From assembly GCA_910589415.1 (NCBI GenBank), contig OU342633.1, forward strand, positions 36,214,210 through 36,278,209: a stretch of DNA of 64,000 nucleotides. The letters are read 5' to 3'. Position numbers and translations under genes: made by a program. The notes beneath the pieces are model-generated. The model was not told the DNA's origin, searched no databases, and saw only the letters and a list, made by a program, of their open reading frames with translations. Of the stretch, positions 36,501 through 48,500 are shown piece by piece. The stretch's first letter is position 1, and each line of letters begins with the position of its first letter. The stretch is from Malachius bipustulatus (Eukaryota > Arthropoda > Insecta > Coleoptera > Melyridae).

Positions 36501-39500
36501 AGGACCGGCGTACTCGGCGAACCGAACATCTGAAACCGGAGAAAAGGAGAAGCACGTCAACTCAACAGGATAATGATTTCCTTAAAAAAGTATCGTCATC
36601 ATATTTTCCAGTTTGCGTGACATCCGAGCCAGCGATGCTAAATGCCAAAACAAGACGGTACCTACCTGCCCGATTCGCTTAAAACTCCATAAATCAAATC
36701 TCAACCGACTGAAAAGACAGCTGGGCTTTTCTTTTTAGCTGCGATGAATCTCTTTTGAAAAGGTTTCAAGTTTTAATAATTTATGCATTATGTTTCTACC
36801 GAATTGTCTGTGTCTCTTCGTCGTCTCATCTTATTTTTCTTTTTAAGGTTGAACGAAAATACCTCCGTTTGTAATAACTTTTAGATACGTTACAGTACCT
36901 GCAATACCTACTTACATAGGTACTCAATACAATATAATGCAAAATGTATCATTACCTAACAGAGAAACTCCGATGTTCGTATCATATAAAATTATCGAAA
37001 ATAAAAAGAAACAAAAAATCTACTTACATAAAAGCGGGTATTGAAAATAGAAAGCCTTGCTTTCTTGTCGGGATGAAATTGCTTTACGCTTTTGACACCT
37101 GAATCTAAAGAATATAAAGTGCAAGCAATATTCTATTCATTTTAAGACGCCTTTGCTTGAACAATAATGAGGCATTCGTAAGAGTTATATCGCAATTTCA
37201 CTGGAAACTAAGTTTCCACCGTAAGTTCAAGCTAACAAGCAAGAACGAGTAATTCGATTTATATAAAAGTAAAGCGCTTGAAACATGAGTCTCGTTCCGA
37301 CATGATCTAATGCCCAGTGTTAGAACGGAAAATCATTGGGGGTGACTGACTCACTCATCTAGTAGAGCCCAAAGAGCCTTATATTGTGATTTTAGTTTGT
37401 ATTAAAAAATTAAAAGCTGAATGCAATCAGTTTTAAATGATTGCCAACCGTAAAAACTGCCAAAATACAAAGGCGTCAAAAGTAGTCCTTTATGGGAGAG
37501 CTGTAGGGAGTAAAATGCAAAAACTACCCCAAAAATTATTTTCTAAAATTTCAAGCTGCAAGAAAAGCCCCACATTTTGGCACATGTACTAGCTGCTTCA
37601 GGTTAATAGAAGTATTTTTTTATTATTGAAAATTCCTTTAAGCACGTAGTTAAATAGTAGACCCGATCATCGAGTATATTTCACTTTTTTGGTAGGATAA
37701 TTTGTAAATTGTTCATGGATTTTCCCGCAAAACGGTATTCGAGGGCGATTAATGATTAAAGACGAATTTCGTTTTCGTTGGCTCAGATCGCACCGCGATG
37801 CCATTAAAAGCACAAATTTAAAAGCACCAAAAGCACTAGCACTCAAAAAGTTTCTCAACAAGGACAAGAGGTACCTTTTTTTAGGTAAACCAATCCCCAT
37901 ATTTTTCAAAAACCTATTCAGTACTGAAAGAGTTGACGTAGTCAAGTCATGGATCATTATCATGAGATGTCTATCGAAGATTTCACTCTAATAAAGAAAG
38001 CCTTACAAAGAGTAACCATAAAACAATCGCATATATTTTTTTGTATTTAATTATTAACATTCACATACACGGGCAAGCCCAAATATGTATTCGCAGTTAT
38101 AGAACACCTGCAGAAATCAAAATTTATTAAGTTGTGAATAAGTCAAGCACCCTGTCACTGATAGTTAATAAGTAAAGTTTTCAGTGTCCCTAAGGAGTTG
38201 GAGAGAAAAAGCCACAATAATTAGTTTTGTGTAGGGGTGGAGCAGATAGGGGGTGTAGCAGATCACATGATTCAAGAAACTAAAACATAAGGTTACTAAA
38301 AACTTCCAACCCTCTCGAAACTCCACTATAAATAATATGATAATGAAATTATGGTAAAATGAAAAGTAGCAATAATGATTCAAAAAAGAAATAATAAATT
38401 AATGAAATACAAGCAAGGAGAATTAAGTTGGCCATCTTGGACTTGATTTGCCATCATCCACCGTTGTCGCGAGATAATAAGAATAACTATAGAGGATAAC
38501 ATATTTACCTCGACTGAGAGGGCGAAGAGGTGCTTTAGCTGCTAAACATTGTTGATTAACCTAGGTAATTAATTAATTAACAGTAGAACAGGTGGTGGTG
38601 GATCCGAACGGTAGCATTATCGCCGTTCGGCTCACATACGCAATCGACAGCGCTATACCGAGTGCTCGACGACAGTATTGTATCGTGTCTCCATTTCAAG
38701 CGGCGAGTTCCCGTTTCACCCATTCCGGGGGCTGTTCTTGGCCACGTAGAGGGGTTGGCGGGCGTCGAGAACCGACCTCGGCGTCAGCATCGCGTTCAGC
38801 GACCTCGAAAACGGGGGGTGACACAAGTTTGGCCGCCAAGAGAAAGAAGTTCCGTGATTTACCCTTCATAGGGGTGGCTTTTGGCCGTTTTAGGGGGTGC
38901 GGTCAACTCGAGAAGAGTTTAAACCACCACCATCGTATTCAGCATCCTCGAAAACGGGGGGGGGGGGGGGGGGGGGGAGGGCAAGTCTCTTCAGACTGAA
39001 ATCCGAGCACATTCGTCCGACTCACAGAATCCACTACCTGGCACCGAAACGTGCACGGTATTTAAGGTGTGTCATTGACTGCAAAAATATGGACGTTATT
39101 GTAGTACTTGCTTACTTCAAAGAGCAACTTACCGATGAGTTTTGTGTAAAAGTTCGAATAAAAGGCAACGTTCGATTTTTAACAATGCACGAAATACGGA
39201 TCGCTCCGAATCTGTTGATACATTTACCAGCCTTTCATGCCCTTACTGGATAAAACGTAATTTTACAGTCTTGAAGAACTTTAGGATAACCTCGGATTTT
39301 CTTTGAAAAAATTCCTATAAAGTCGCGTTACTTCTACAGGTGTCGCAGTTTTCAATCTAGGAAACTGACATTTTTGTGGGAGTAAGATTTCCATACGGAG
39401 TGGTCTTTTTTTGAGTCAAATCGTCAAAGCCGTTTCAAAATGGCAGCCATTTGAATTTTTGGAAAAGCTTTTTGAGTGGCAGTGCTTTATGCTTTTAAAT

Positions 39501-42500
39501 TTGTGCTTTTAATGGCAGTGCGGTGCGATTTGAACCAACGAAAGTGAAACTCGCCTTCAATCATTAATCACACACAAGCACCGTCTTAGCGGAAAAATCC
39601 ATAAAAAATTAAGAAATGATCCCACCAAAATACTCAAATACGTTCCATGATCGGGACACTCAAGTCTAGAAGATTTTCAAAATCTATTTTTTTAATAAAA
39701 ATTATGCAAAAAAAGGTACAGTAGGTTAGATGTATCGCATGTCTAAAATATTTAAGTCACTTTTCAGGAGCGTTCTTTTTAGCGTATGGTTTCTCATTCA
39801 ACTACGTGCTTTAAGGAATTTACAATAAATAAAAAAAAAATTCCATTAACCTGAAGCAGCGTGTACATATGCCAAAATGTGGGGCTTTTCTTGTAGTTCA
39901 AAATGTTACAAAATCATTTTTGAGATAGTTTTTACCTCTTATCTCCCTCCCCCCCCCTCTTCCCATGGTATAGAACTCCTTTTGGACGCCTTCGAGATTT
40001 TGGCTGTTTTTATCGGCAAGTGGAGTCTACAAGCTCTAGCTCAAACACATCAGAAAGGAAATTTTGGACTTGAGTCATGTTAGCCCCAAAAATTAGCCCA
40101 AAAATATTTCAACTTGCTAAGGGAAACGGATTTGGAGAGGCTGTTGCAATGAAGGGCATACACATCAGAGACACCCTCACTATCAATATCAAATACTTCA
40201 ACTTGCGCGTTAAATTCAAAAACTTCTGGGACAGTCATAGTTTGAGCACCTAACTTCTTGAAGCTACACGACTTCAGAATAGGCCGCCTGAAAAGAGTGG
40301 AAACCCCTGGAGAACTTTGAAAGGGAGAAAACAACACACTAACTCAAATGGATAAAAGAACTAAAAAATTGTTGGAACGAGTACTGACCCGGACAACGCA
40401 TATTATCAAAATGATCAAGTAGACGAGACTTATTATACAATTATATAACTGACTGCTTCAGAGTAATTCAGTGGTGGCAGTCTCTATATAGGACTAGCAT
40501 AGTAAATAGTAACAAAATAACTACTGAAATTAAATAAGTAATCGTAGGAACGCCAATGGTCCCGGACAACGTGCCTTATCATCAGCACGCGTGCATGTGA
40601 CACATCTCTCTGGACGACGTCCTACTTGAACTAGGGGCAGGGGCGTCCCAGGTAGTTTGTTAGAGCGGTAGCAACAAACTGACTTAGGTATATGTATACG
40701 CGGAATTCATAAAAAATCTTTAGGGACACCAATGGACCCGAAAAACGAGCTTTATCAGTACTCGTGCTTAGAGCAGATCCCTCTGGGTGACGTACTTAAT
40801 GACGGGGATAGGGGTGTAGTAGAATTTTGGCATAGAGATCCATTATAAATAGAGTGCAGGCGGTCGATAAGGAAGTATTTTTCAGAATTAAAATTCCCAG
40901 AGGTAGAAACAACCCTTTAATTGTTTTTCTCGAAAACAGTTTGCTATTTTGAAGAGCGTCGAACACTTCTTTTTTTCTATATTAAACACAAAATAAGAAG
41001 TGACCTGGTTCCTCCAATTAGCTTCTTGTGGAGGGTAGGCAACCTTTGAAACTTACTTTGAGAAGAAGGTTCATTCCTCAATAGGGACTGTTTTGACATG
41101 ATGAAGAATTTTTGGTTGGTCGCAGTTATTGAAGTTAACCTGCTTTAAACCACAGCCCGTAGAAGCGGTTGAATTGCGTCCATCGCTCCTCCATCGCCTC
41201 CATCATTTTTCACCGGTAGCGGCTCAATGAAAAAATTCTCCCTAACATGCTATTTTATGAAGGTGCCATCAATCAGGTGGGTGGCTAAAGACCAACTCGC
41301 GATCGAATTTTTTTATTTGGACATAACTTTAATCTCTGGTATTTTTTACCATTGAGCCTCCCAGGGACTAGGATACTATAAGAACGAACCCAAGCTACGG
41401 AAAAATCAAGCAAAGACCACATTTTCTATAGGGGAAACCCGCAATAAAAAATCTGACGCTCCAGTGATGCCTGGAACGAAACACCGCTACAATAATAATT
41501 TTATTAAGATCTGGTATGGTATAGGCAACCTTTAGCGGAAAAGTTCGATAAAATTTCTTTTAAAATTGTTTAATTTAGGCAGTTTCAATTTTTCATTTAA
41601 TTGACAACTATGAAAGTTTCACATATTGAATTTTCCCACACTCGATTTAAATTAAACAAACTCAAAGGACTGCAATTTTATGCATTTTTATGATATGGCT
41701 GGATTGCAAATAGTATTGAAATCATTGAACCGTCAAATTGTGTAGTTTTTCTAAATTTTCCATGCATTTGAAATCAACTCCGGTCGTGTTTGGGGAATAC
41801 ATGCATCCAACAGGCTGAATTTTATTACGCTCGGATTTACTATTCATAAATTATTAAGCTCTTTATTACTGCGCAGTTGCACTAAACTGACCTCATCTTT
41901 TTCTCCCGGCGAGTCGCCATTTTCTATCCGGAAGCGTCGACAGTGCTCCTGACCGTCAACTTCCGGCTGCTGGAGCTGAAAACAAATCAAACATACAGGA
42001 TTAATAAAAAAGTATACTGGAGATGTTCTTTATATCAAGAGGAGGACCGTTTTAAAAATTAGCGACACTTAAGTAGTATGAGACCGACTTTATTAGTCCT
42101 GTAAATCAGCAGCTAGCGACCGCGCTGTCGATAAAACACCGACGATTTATAAAACAGCAGCAACTGGAATAAATTAGAATACATTTTCTGGAGGGTTGAC
42201 GGGATTCTAGCTGAGTGTGGGAGTTGATGCTAACCAGCCTCTCGCTATATTGCTCGGCTAATTTGCAGGGAGAGAGGTTATTACGGTGAAGTTGCGCTCC
42301 TGCTGAAAATAATGGGCTTCTGATATCAATACCAATATACTCTCTTAGCGGGGAAGGAGTGGGATAAAGAGGACAAAGGATAACGAGAAAAAACAACATT
42401 TGTGGATATTTGCAGAAACCTGGAATTAATATTTCACTGCTTTAATGGTCAAATTAGAGCGTAACGATTTCGCTGCTATTCATCGAAAATGAAGACGATA

Positions 42501-45500
42501 ATATTAAAATAACTGTTTCATATTGTTACGAAAACGATATACCAGAAGACAAATCTATAACAGGATCTGAGTTACAGAGGCAGTGCAAAATTACACGTCA
42601 AGCCGCAGTAGTTTATCCCTATCAGGTTTAGCTCGTTACACCTCGTATCACCTTACATGTATTGAACCGCATCCCTTTGGAATGGCATTCCAAGGGGTGT
42701 GTTTCCCGAAGAATACAACCGGCAACGAATCAAAGTCAAGATGAATCGATATCTCCACTCATACACCGCTCTCAGACCATAGGAATTCAGTTGTGCTGTA
42801 TGCGCTTTTTCAATTAAAAAAAAATCATCCAGACCAGCCCTCCTATAGACAGTTACCAACCAGTGAATGAGTGACATTCAGAACGCTCTCAACGTTTCAA
42901 GAATTAGGTCCTCTGTGTTCTAATGTGGATATGTGATCCAGCTTGGAAACTGAATATGTGCCTTTGGCATTGAATGAATTATTTGTATCTTCCTGCCCAA
43001 ATAGGGGGGCTTCCCCTGCAGTGATTGTGCTTTTTCAATAAAAAATCATCGAGAGCAGCTCTTCTAGACAGTGAGTGACATGCAGAACGTTCTTGACGAT
43101 GGTGGTTAACTGGATTGTTTCAGCAGTCAAGGCAAGGAAAAGTCGTCATATCTTCCCTCATTTGTGGTATCTGATCATTAACCATGAACGGCCTCCCAAG
43201 GCGCTTGACAGACAACGGACTCTATGCAGGGGCATGCCCTTTTGATAAAGGCCAGAAGGTTTTTCCATGAGAGTGGTTCCATTTATTCCTAGTGGTAGTG
43301 CCTCTGATCCAAAGGTATGGAGTTTGAGGCAACTGGGGCTAAATCCCCCTCACACTCATAAGATACCTGTTCAGACAGTTGTGATCAGGAAGCAGCCTAA
43401 CTAGTAGCCTAAGTTCCTTCCGGTTCCGTCTGACCATGTTGGCCAGCTCGCTTCTGTCCAAGCCGGTTGTGTATAACTACAGCCTGGTGGTGTCTCCCAA
43501 TACTTCTTTAGATATTTTTGATTGGGTTAACAACCGACCAGTTTCTAAACGTAGTCTTAGATTAATTTAAAAGTGCATGTAAAATTAACTAAGTATGGAG
43601 TATAGAGGCTGGTCTGATCAATATCTCTGGTGCTCTTCATAAGAAATGGGATAAAAAAATTCAAATCACTCAAGTTATGAGCAGGGTGGTTAGTAATCCT
43701 GGAGTGATGATAAAGGAGAAAATAACCGGGAAGCCGTAGAGTTACAAAGTAGGCACAAAAACTGTGGAATCCCTATGGCAGTTACGAAGGGCAATATATA
43801 AAGTCTGGAGACAGTAACCGGAGGTAATGGCACTGGTTATATACGGCCATCATCAACCGAGATTGTTCAGTGGTCTGCTGGAAAACGCTACACAAACAAC
43901 AGACTGGTCTCAAACTACAATGCTAGCCTGTCTATCAATAACCAGCGCAACAAGCGCAACTACCTCGTCTACCGTCCTGGACGCCATTCTGTGGCTGGCC
44001 TCGCTTCAGATTTGGATAACTAAATGGAGAAAATAGCGACCTGCGTTATTGTTGTTTATTTTGTCAGATTATTGCGAGAAAAGCCCGTAAATAATGCTAA
44101 TTATACGAGAACAAAGAGAAAGTTGTTACAATATTATAAATAAGCTATATTTACCTACTTATAAATCAATGGGAAATTCTTTAAAAGTTTAGTCGAGCTT
44201 TAGCGCAGAAAGCTGTTCGGTGAAAATAATAAAATCTGCTGAAAACTAGAGCGTAAGTGTATAAGAGGTAATACCACAGCGGCTTATTCAGAGGGCTGAA
44301 AGGATTGAAAAGATTGAAAATAAAACAACGAACTTGCAATATTATCACGCTAAAAATTCCTTTCCAAGTTTTCTTTGTGGTCGTTTTAATGGAGCTGCTT
44401 GAAACCACTAGACTCTATTTAATTTAACCATCCACCAAATTAATCAGACTGGAGATAAAAATAGATCCGGGGAAAAAGTATCTACTACCATTTAAAACAG
44501 TTTTTTTTTTGTGGGAAATGTAAATAATGTTCAGTTGTCAAATAAAACTAAAATGAGTACTTTCATACTAATCCTGGTACCTATTTATTCCCGATTTACG
44601 CTGATCGTTTTGTTTAAACTGCGAAAAAATGAAGCTGGATTATAGCACAAGAGAAACATGAACGGATATGCTTCAAAGATGTTTATTAATAGTTTCAACA
44701 AAAAAGGGATATGATAGCGCTTTTGAAAAATATAAAATGTGATTCCAAGTTAGTTTTTCCTCTTCGGGACTTGCTAAGGGAAGAATGAATTTGAAGAGTG
44801 AAGCTGCGAAAGAGTGATGTGGCGGAAATTAAATGAAAAAATGAATAAATAAAAAGGGTTATGACATTGTGATGAAGTTGTGGTCCTTCAAGCGGATATA
44901 AACGCTCAGTCGGACTGAAATCTTGTAACGTACACCTTGTACGTACCGGCTAAATGCCAGCAACACGGAGACAACGGCGGGCGCGCGCAGTGAGTGAGTG
45001 ATGGTGGCGTTTAGTGCACGGCCGACTGGAGGCCTCGAGTTCGTCGACTGCGACTGTCGAGTCTCGTCGACCTCGACTGTCGAGTTGAAATCAGGTAGCT
45101 GCGTTTTCACCTTCTTTTCACTTCTGGAATTCGCTCAGGAAGGTCCACGCAAGTACCTGTTGCGAATAATAGACATAATGGCGGTTTGAACTTACCGTTC
45201 ATTATTATATACATCACCCACGTTTTTGGCTTGGTGAGTGTCGTAAAATGATTTTCTTAATTGTGTTGGAATTATACAGCTCATATTTTGTTGATACAAT
45301 ATGCTATTTTTAATTACAGCTTTTATATCCCATCGAGTTTCGCTTGTAAAATTTCGCCGATCACATTTTGATCTCATCTTATCTTGAGCACGGGACATAA
45401 TTTATGTACCCTTGGCAAGCGGACTCGATCGGACCGTTCATTAATGCAAGAGTGTCTCTGATACATAATGAAATTGCAGCTTTTTCCCTGGAGGCAATTT

Positions 45501-48500
45501 TTCCCTGGAGGCAATTTTTTCCCTGGAGGCAATTTTTCCCTGGAGGCAATTTTTTCCTGGAGGCAACTGCTTTTTCCGTACCGAGAAGAATTTTACGTAC
45601 CCAGGCAGATTGAGGCAGATTTTTCCGTACCAACCTTGTTTTTTGTACCGACGCCACTTTTTCCTGCGAAGTCCATCTTTCGAACCAAAGCAAGTTCCTG
45701 GAGCCAAGCCTGAAGATCCAGTCCACTACCAACTGGACTTGTACCTCACACTGAAGGGCACCTGACCCGAAAATCGTCATCCTCGTACTGGAGAGCCATA
45801 CGAAGATATTTTGTGAACCACCTTGTGAACCATCAGTATCCGATCCATTCATTCGACTAGCACCGCACGCTCTTATTTTTTTATTATCTGTTAACCGTGC
45901 TCAAGAGTCTGTGATAACATCTGTGATTTTATTTTAATAAAGAGTACCTGTTGTTCTGCTGACCTGCTTGTTATTGTTGGCCCTCTTAGACTAGCGACTC
46001 AACCTACGACCCTTGTTGTCTTTTACTGTCTCATGCTCTCAACGACTATTTTTCCCCTCTAAGGGTTAAATAGTTCGTTTCAATCTAGCTACAATCACTT
46101 ACATCAGGAAAAAGAGGGAAGACACCACCAAACTGGACTGACTCAAGAGATGATCGCGGTTGACAAGATCTGTCAAAACTATGGAATATTTTGCCTCAAT
46201 CTTCTTTGTGGTATCCTACAGAGCCCCTTATAGTCTTTGTAGGGGCGGGGTTCAGAAAAAGAAAGATCAAGTTCCGAAGTAAAATTCCGGCCTGGTCTCA
46301 CTCCCTTCTAAATGGCGTCAGTGCATTGATGTCCCTCCGGTGCGCCTATTTTCCCTTTAATTAATCAGAGAATGGCATATGTTCGTGAAAAGTGGTCTCC
46401 GACGACGATGACATCTCTTACTACCCTTATAAAATACACTGACGTTAAAGGGCAAACATAGAATGGGAAACACATGCACATGATCCAGATTACTGCATAT
46501 TACTATGGAGAACAACTGGGGGTAGATGGCAAGAGGCACGAATGGAATTTGGACTGATAACTATAACAATCAAGTTAAAAATAAGCCTAAATTTCAAAAA
46601 AAAAAAAAAACCAAAAACGGGTAAAAATTCACCATTTTGGTGCACCCAGGGTTTTGTCTTATTCCGGATGAATAGAAATTTTCTTGGTTGAGGTGTAGGT
46701 AGAAAATGAGAAAATCCCATTTGGTGCCAAAACTAGGAGAGATAGACGCTCTTTCGAATGCCGTCCCGTTCGAACACCCCGTCTTAAAATTCGCAACGGT
46801 TTCTGAGACATTTGGAAAAAAATTGACCATATTTCCCATTTTCGGCCATATAATTATGTCCCAATTTTTATGAAACATTTTCCAGTTTTTGAGACACTTG
46901 TCCCCGTAGGCCCAAAAAATATGATCTTTGGAAACAGCGACACCAATGTTGACATTTCGACGAGGATTTTTTTGATTTCGATCGTTCCACGCTCGGAATA
47001 GACACGAAAGCTCATCTGAAAAGTCATCAATAATGAAAGTACCAAAAAAAAAAAAAAATTGGTCTCAATATTGTTCTAAAATATTTAGATTTTAGGCAGC
47101 TAAAATCATTTCAGACCATAACCTGGCGTTGTACCGTAATACTATTCCTTATTTTGATCAATCTGATTTCTCTGACTAATAAACAGTAGAACGAGGAGTT
47201 CGGGGAATAAGGATTCCCACAGGATTGTGAATTCTACAACCAATGTTTTTATTTTTAATCACTTTAAAACTTTAACTAAAAAATCAGGTTTCAGTTACTT
47301 TCCCATTGTTCACGTTTCCCATTTTTCCTATTTTTCAAAAGCTCTGATCTGACCAAACCAATAAGCGGTTTGATGAGAATCGCTGGTGGAGCTAGGAGTG
47401 CTCTAGAATTGAATTCTTTGACCAAAGCGCGAGCGCTTGAAGAGTTGGTTGAGGTTTCCCTCATGGCTCAATACTACAACCACTATTGTTGCTTCACTAC
47501 ATCCATAACTTCCTTTAGTTCTTAATGTTCTCAAAGCTGAAATGTTCTCAGAGTTCTGAAAAACAATGACCAGTCTATTTAAGTTGGTGAGCTCAGTTAT
47601 CACTTATTTTCGTCAACACTGATCGAGTTTTTTATAGCGAGGGAAAAATAGTTTTCTATCAATAGGAGAGGAGACGAAGAAGAACTTCTGTCAGCAATGA
47701 GCGGTGGGTGAGGAGTTGGTCCAGCTAGTAGTGCCTCAGACTCCAATACTACGACCACTGATACTCTTCAATCCAGTCAATACCTCCTCTCCGATTTCTC
47801 TGATGAATTAATGATTTGATGAGGAGTTGGTCGAGCTAGGAGTGCCTCAGGGTTCACTACTTCCACTTCTGTCATTTATCGTTTGCATGAATAACTTCTC
47901 TGAGTTCTCAAAACAATGACCAGTCTTTTGAGTCTTTTGACCAAGTTGATGAGCGCTTCTGTTACAACTCATTTTCGTTAACACTGACCGATTTTTTTAA
48001 AGCGAGGGAAAAAATATCTTTTATGTGAATGGGAGAGGAGACGAAGAAGAAATTCTGACAACAATGAGCGAGGTGAGGAGTTTGTCGAGATATCAATGCC
48101 TCTGGCTTCAATACTACGACACTGATACTCCTCAATTCACGCAATATATTTTATGCGATTTTTCTGATCAATTAATTTGATGTGGAGTTGGTCCAGCCAG
48201 GAGTGCTCCTCCATTATTTCTCATTTACATGAATAACTTCTCTGAGTTCTCACAACAATGAACAGGCGAAACATTTTCGTCAACACGATTTTTTTTAGAG
48301 CAATTTAAAAAATAGCTTTTCTGTGAATGGGAGAGGAGAAAATAAACGGGGTGAGTTTGTCGAGATAGGAGTGCCTCAGGCTTCAATACTACGGCACTGA
48401 TACTCCTCAATTCAGTCAATACCTCCTCTCCGATTTCTTTGATCAATTAGATGAGGAGTTGATCAAGTTAGGAGTGTCTCAGGGTTCAATACTTTCACCT

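Noticed and set aside
38592..39253. Three overlapping plus-strand ORFs, one glycine-rich
   Set aside because: They sit in the core of the long-inverted-repeat structure, run through the 22-G tract and have no domain pattern.
45379..45852. 157-codon minus-strand ORF
   Set aside because: It lies wholly within LTR copy A. Its repetitive PPGKNCLQGKIASREK-type sequence is a translation of the minisatellite.
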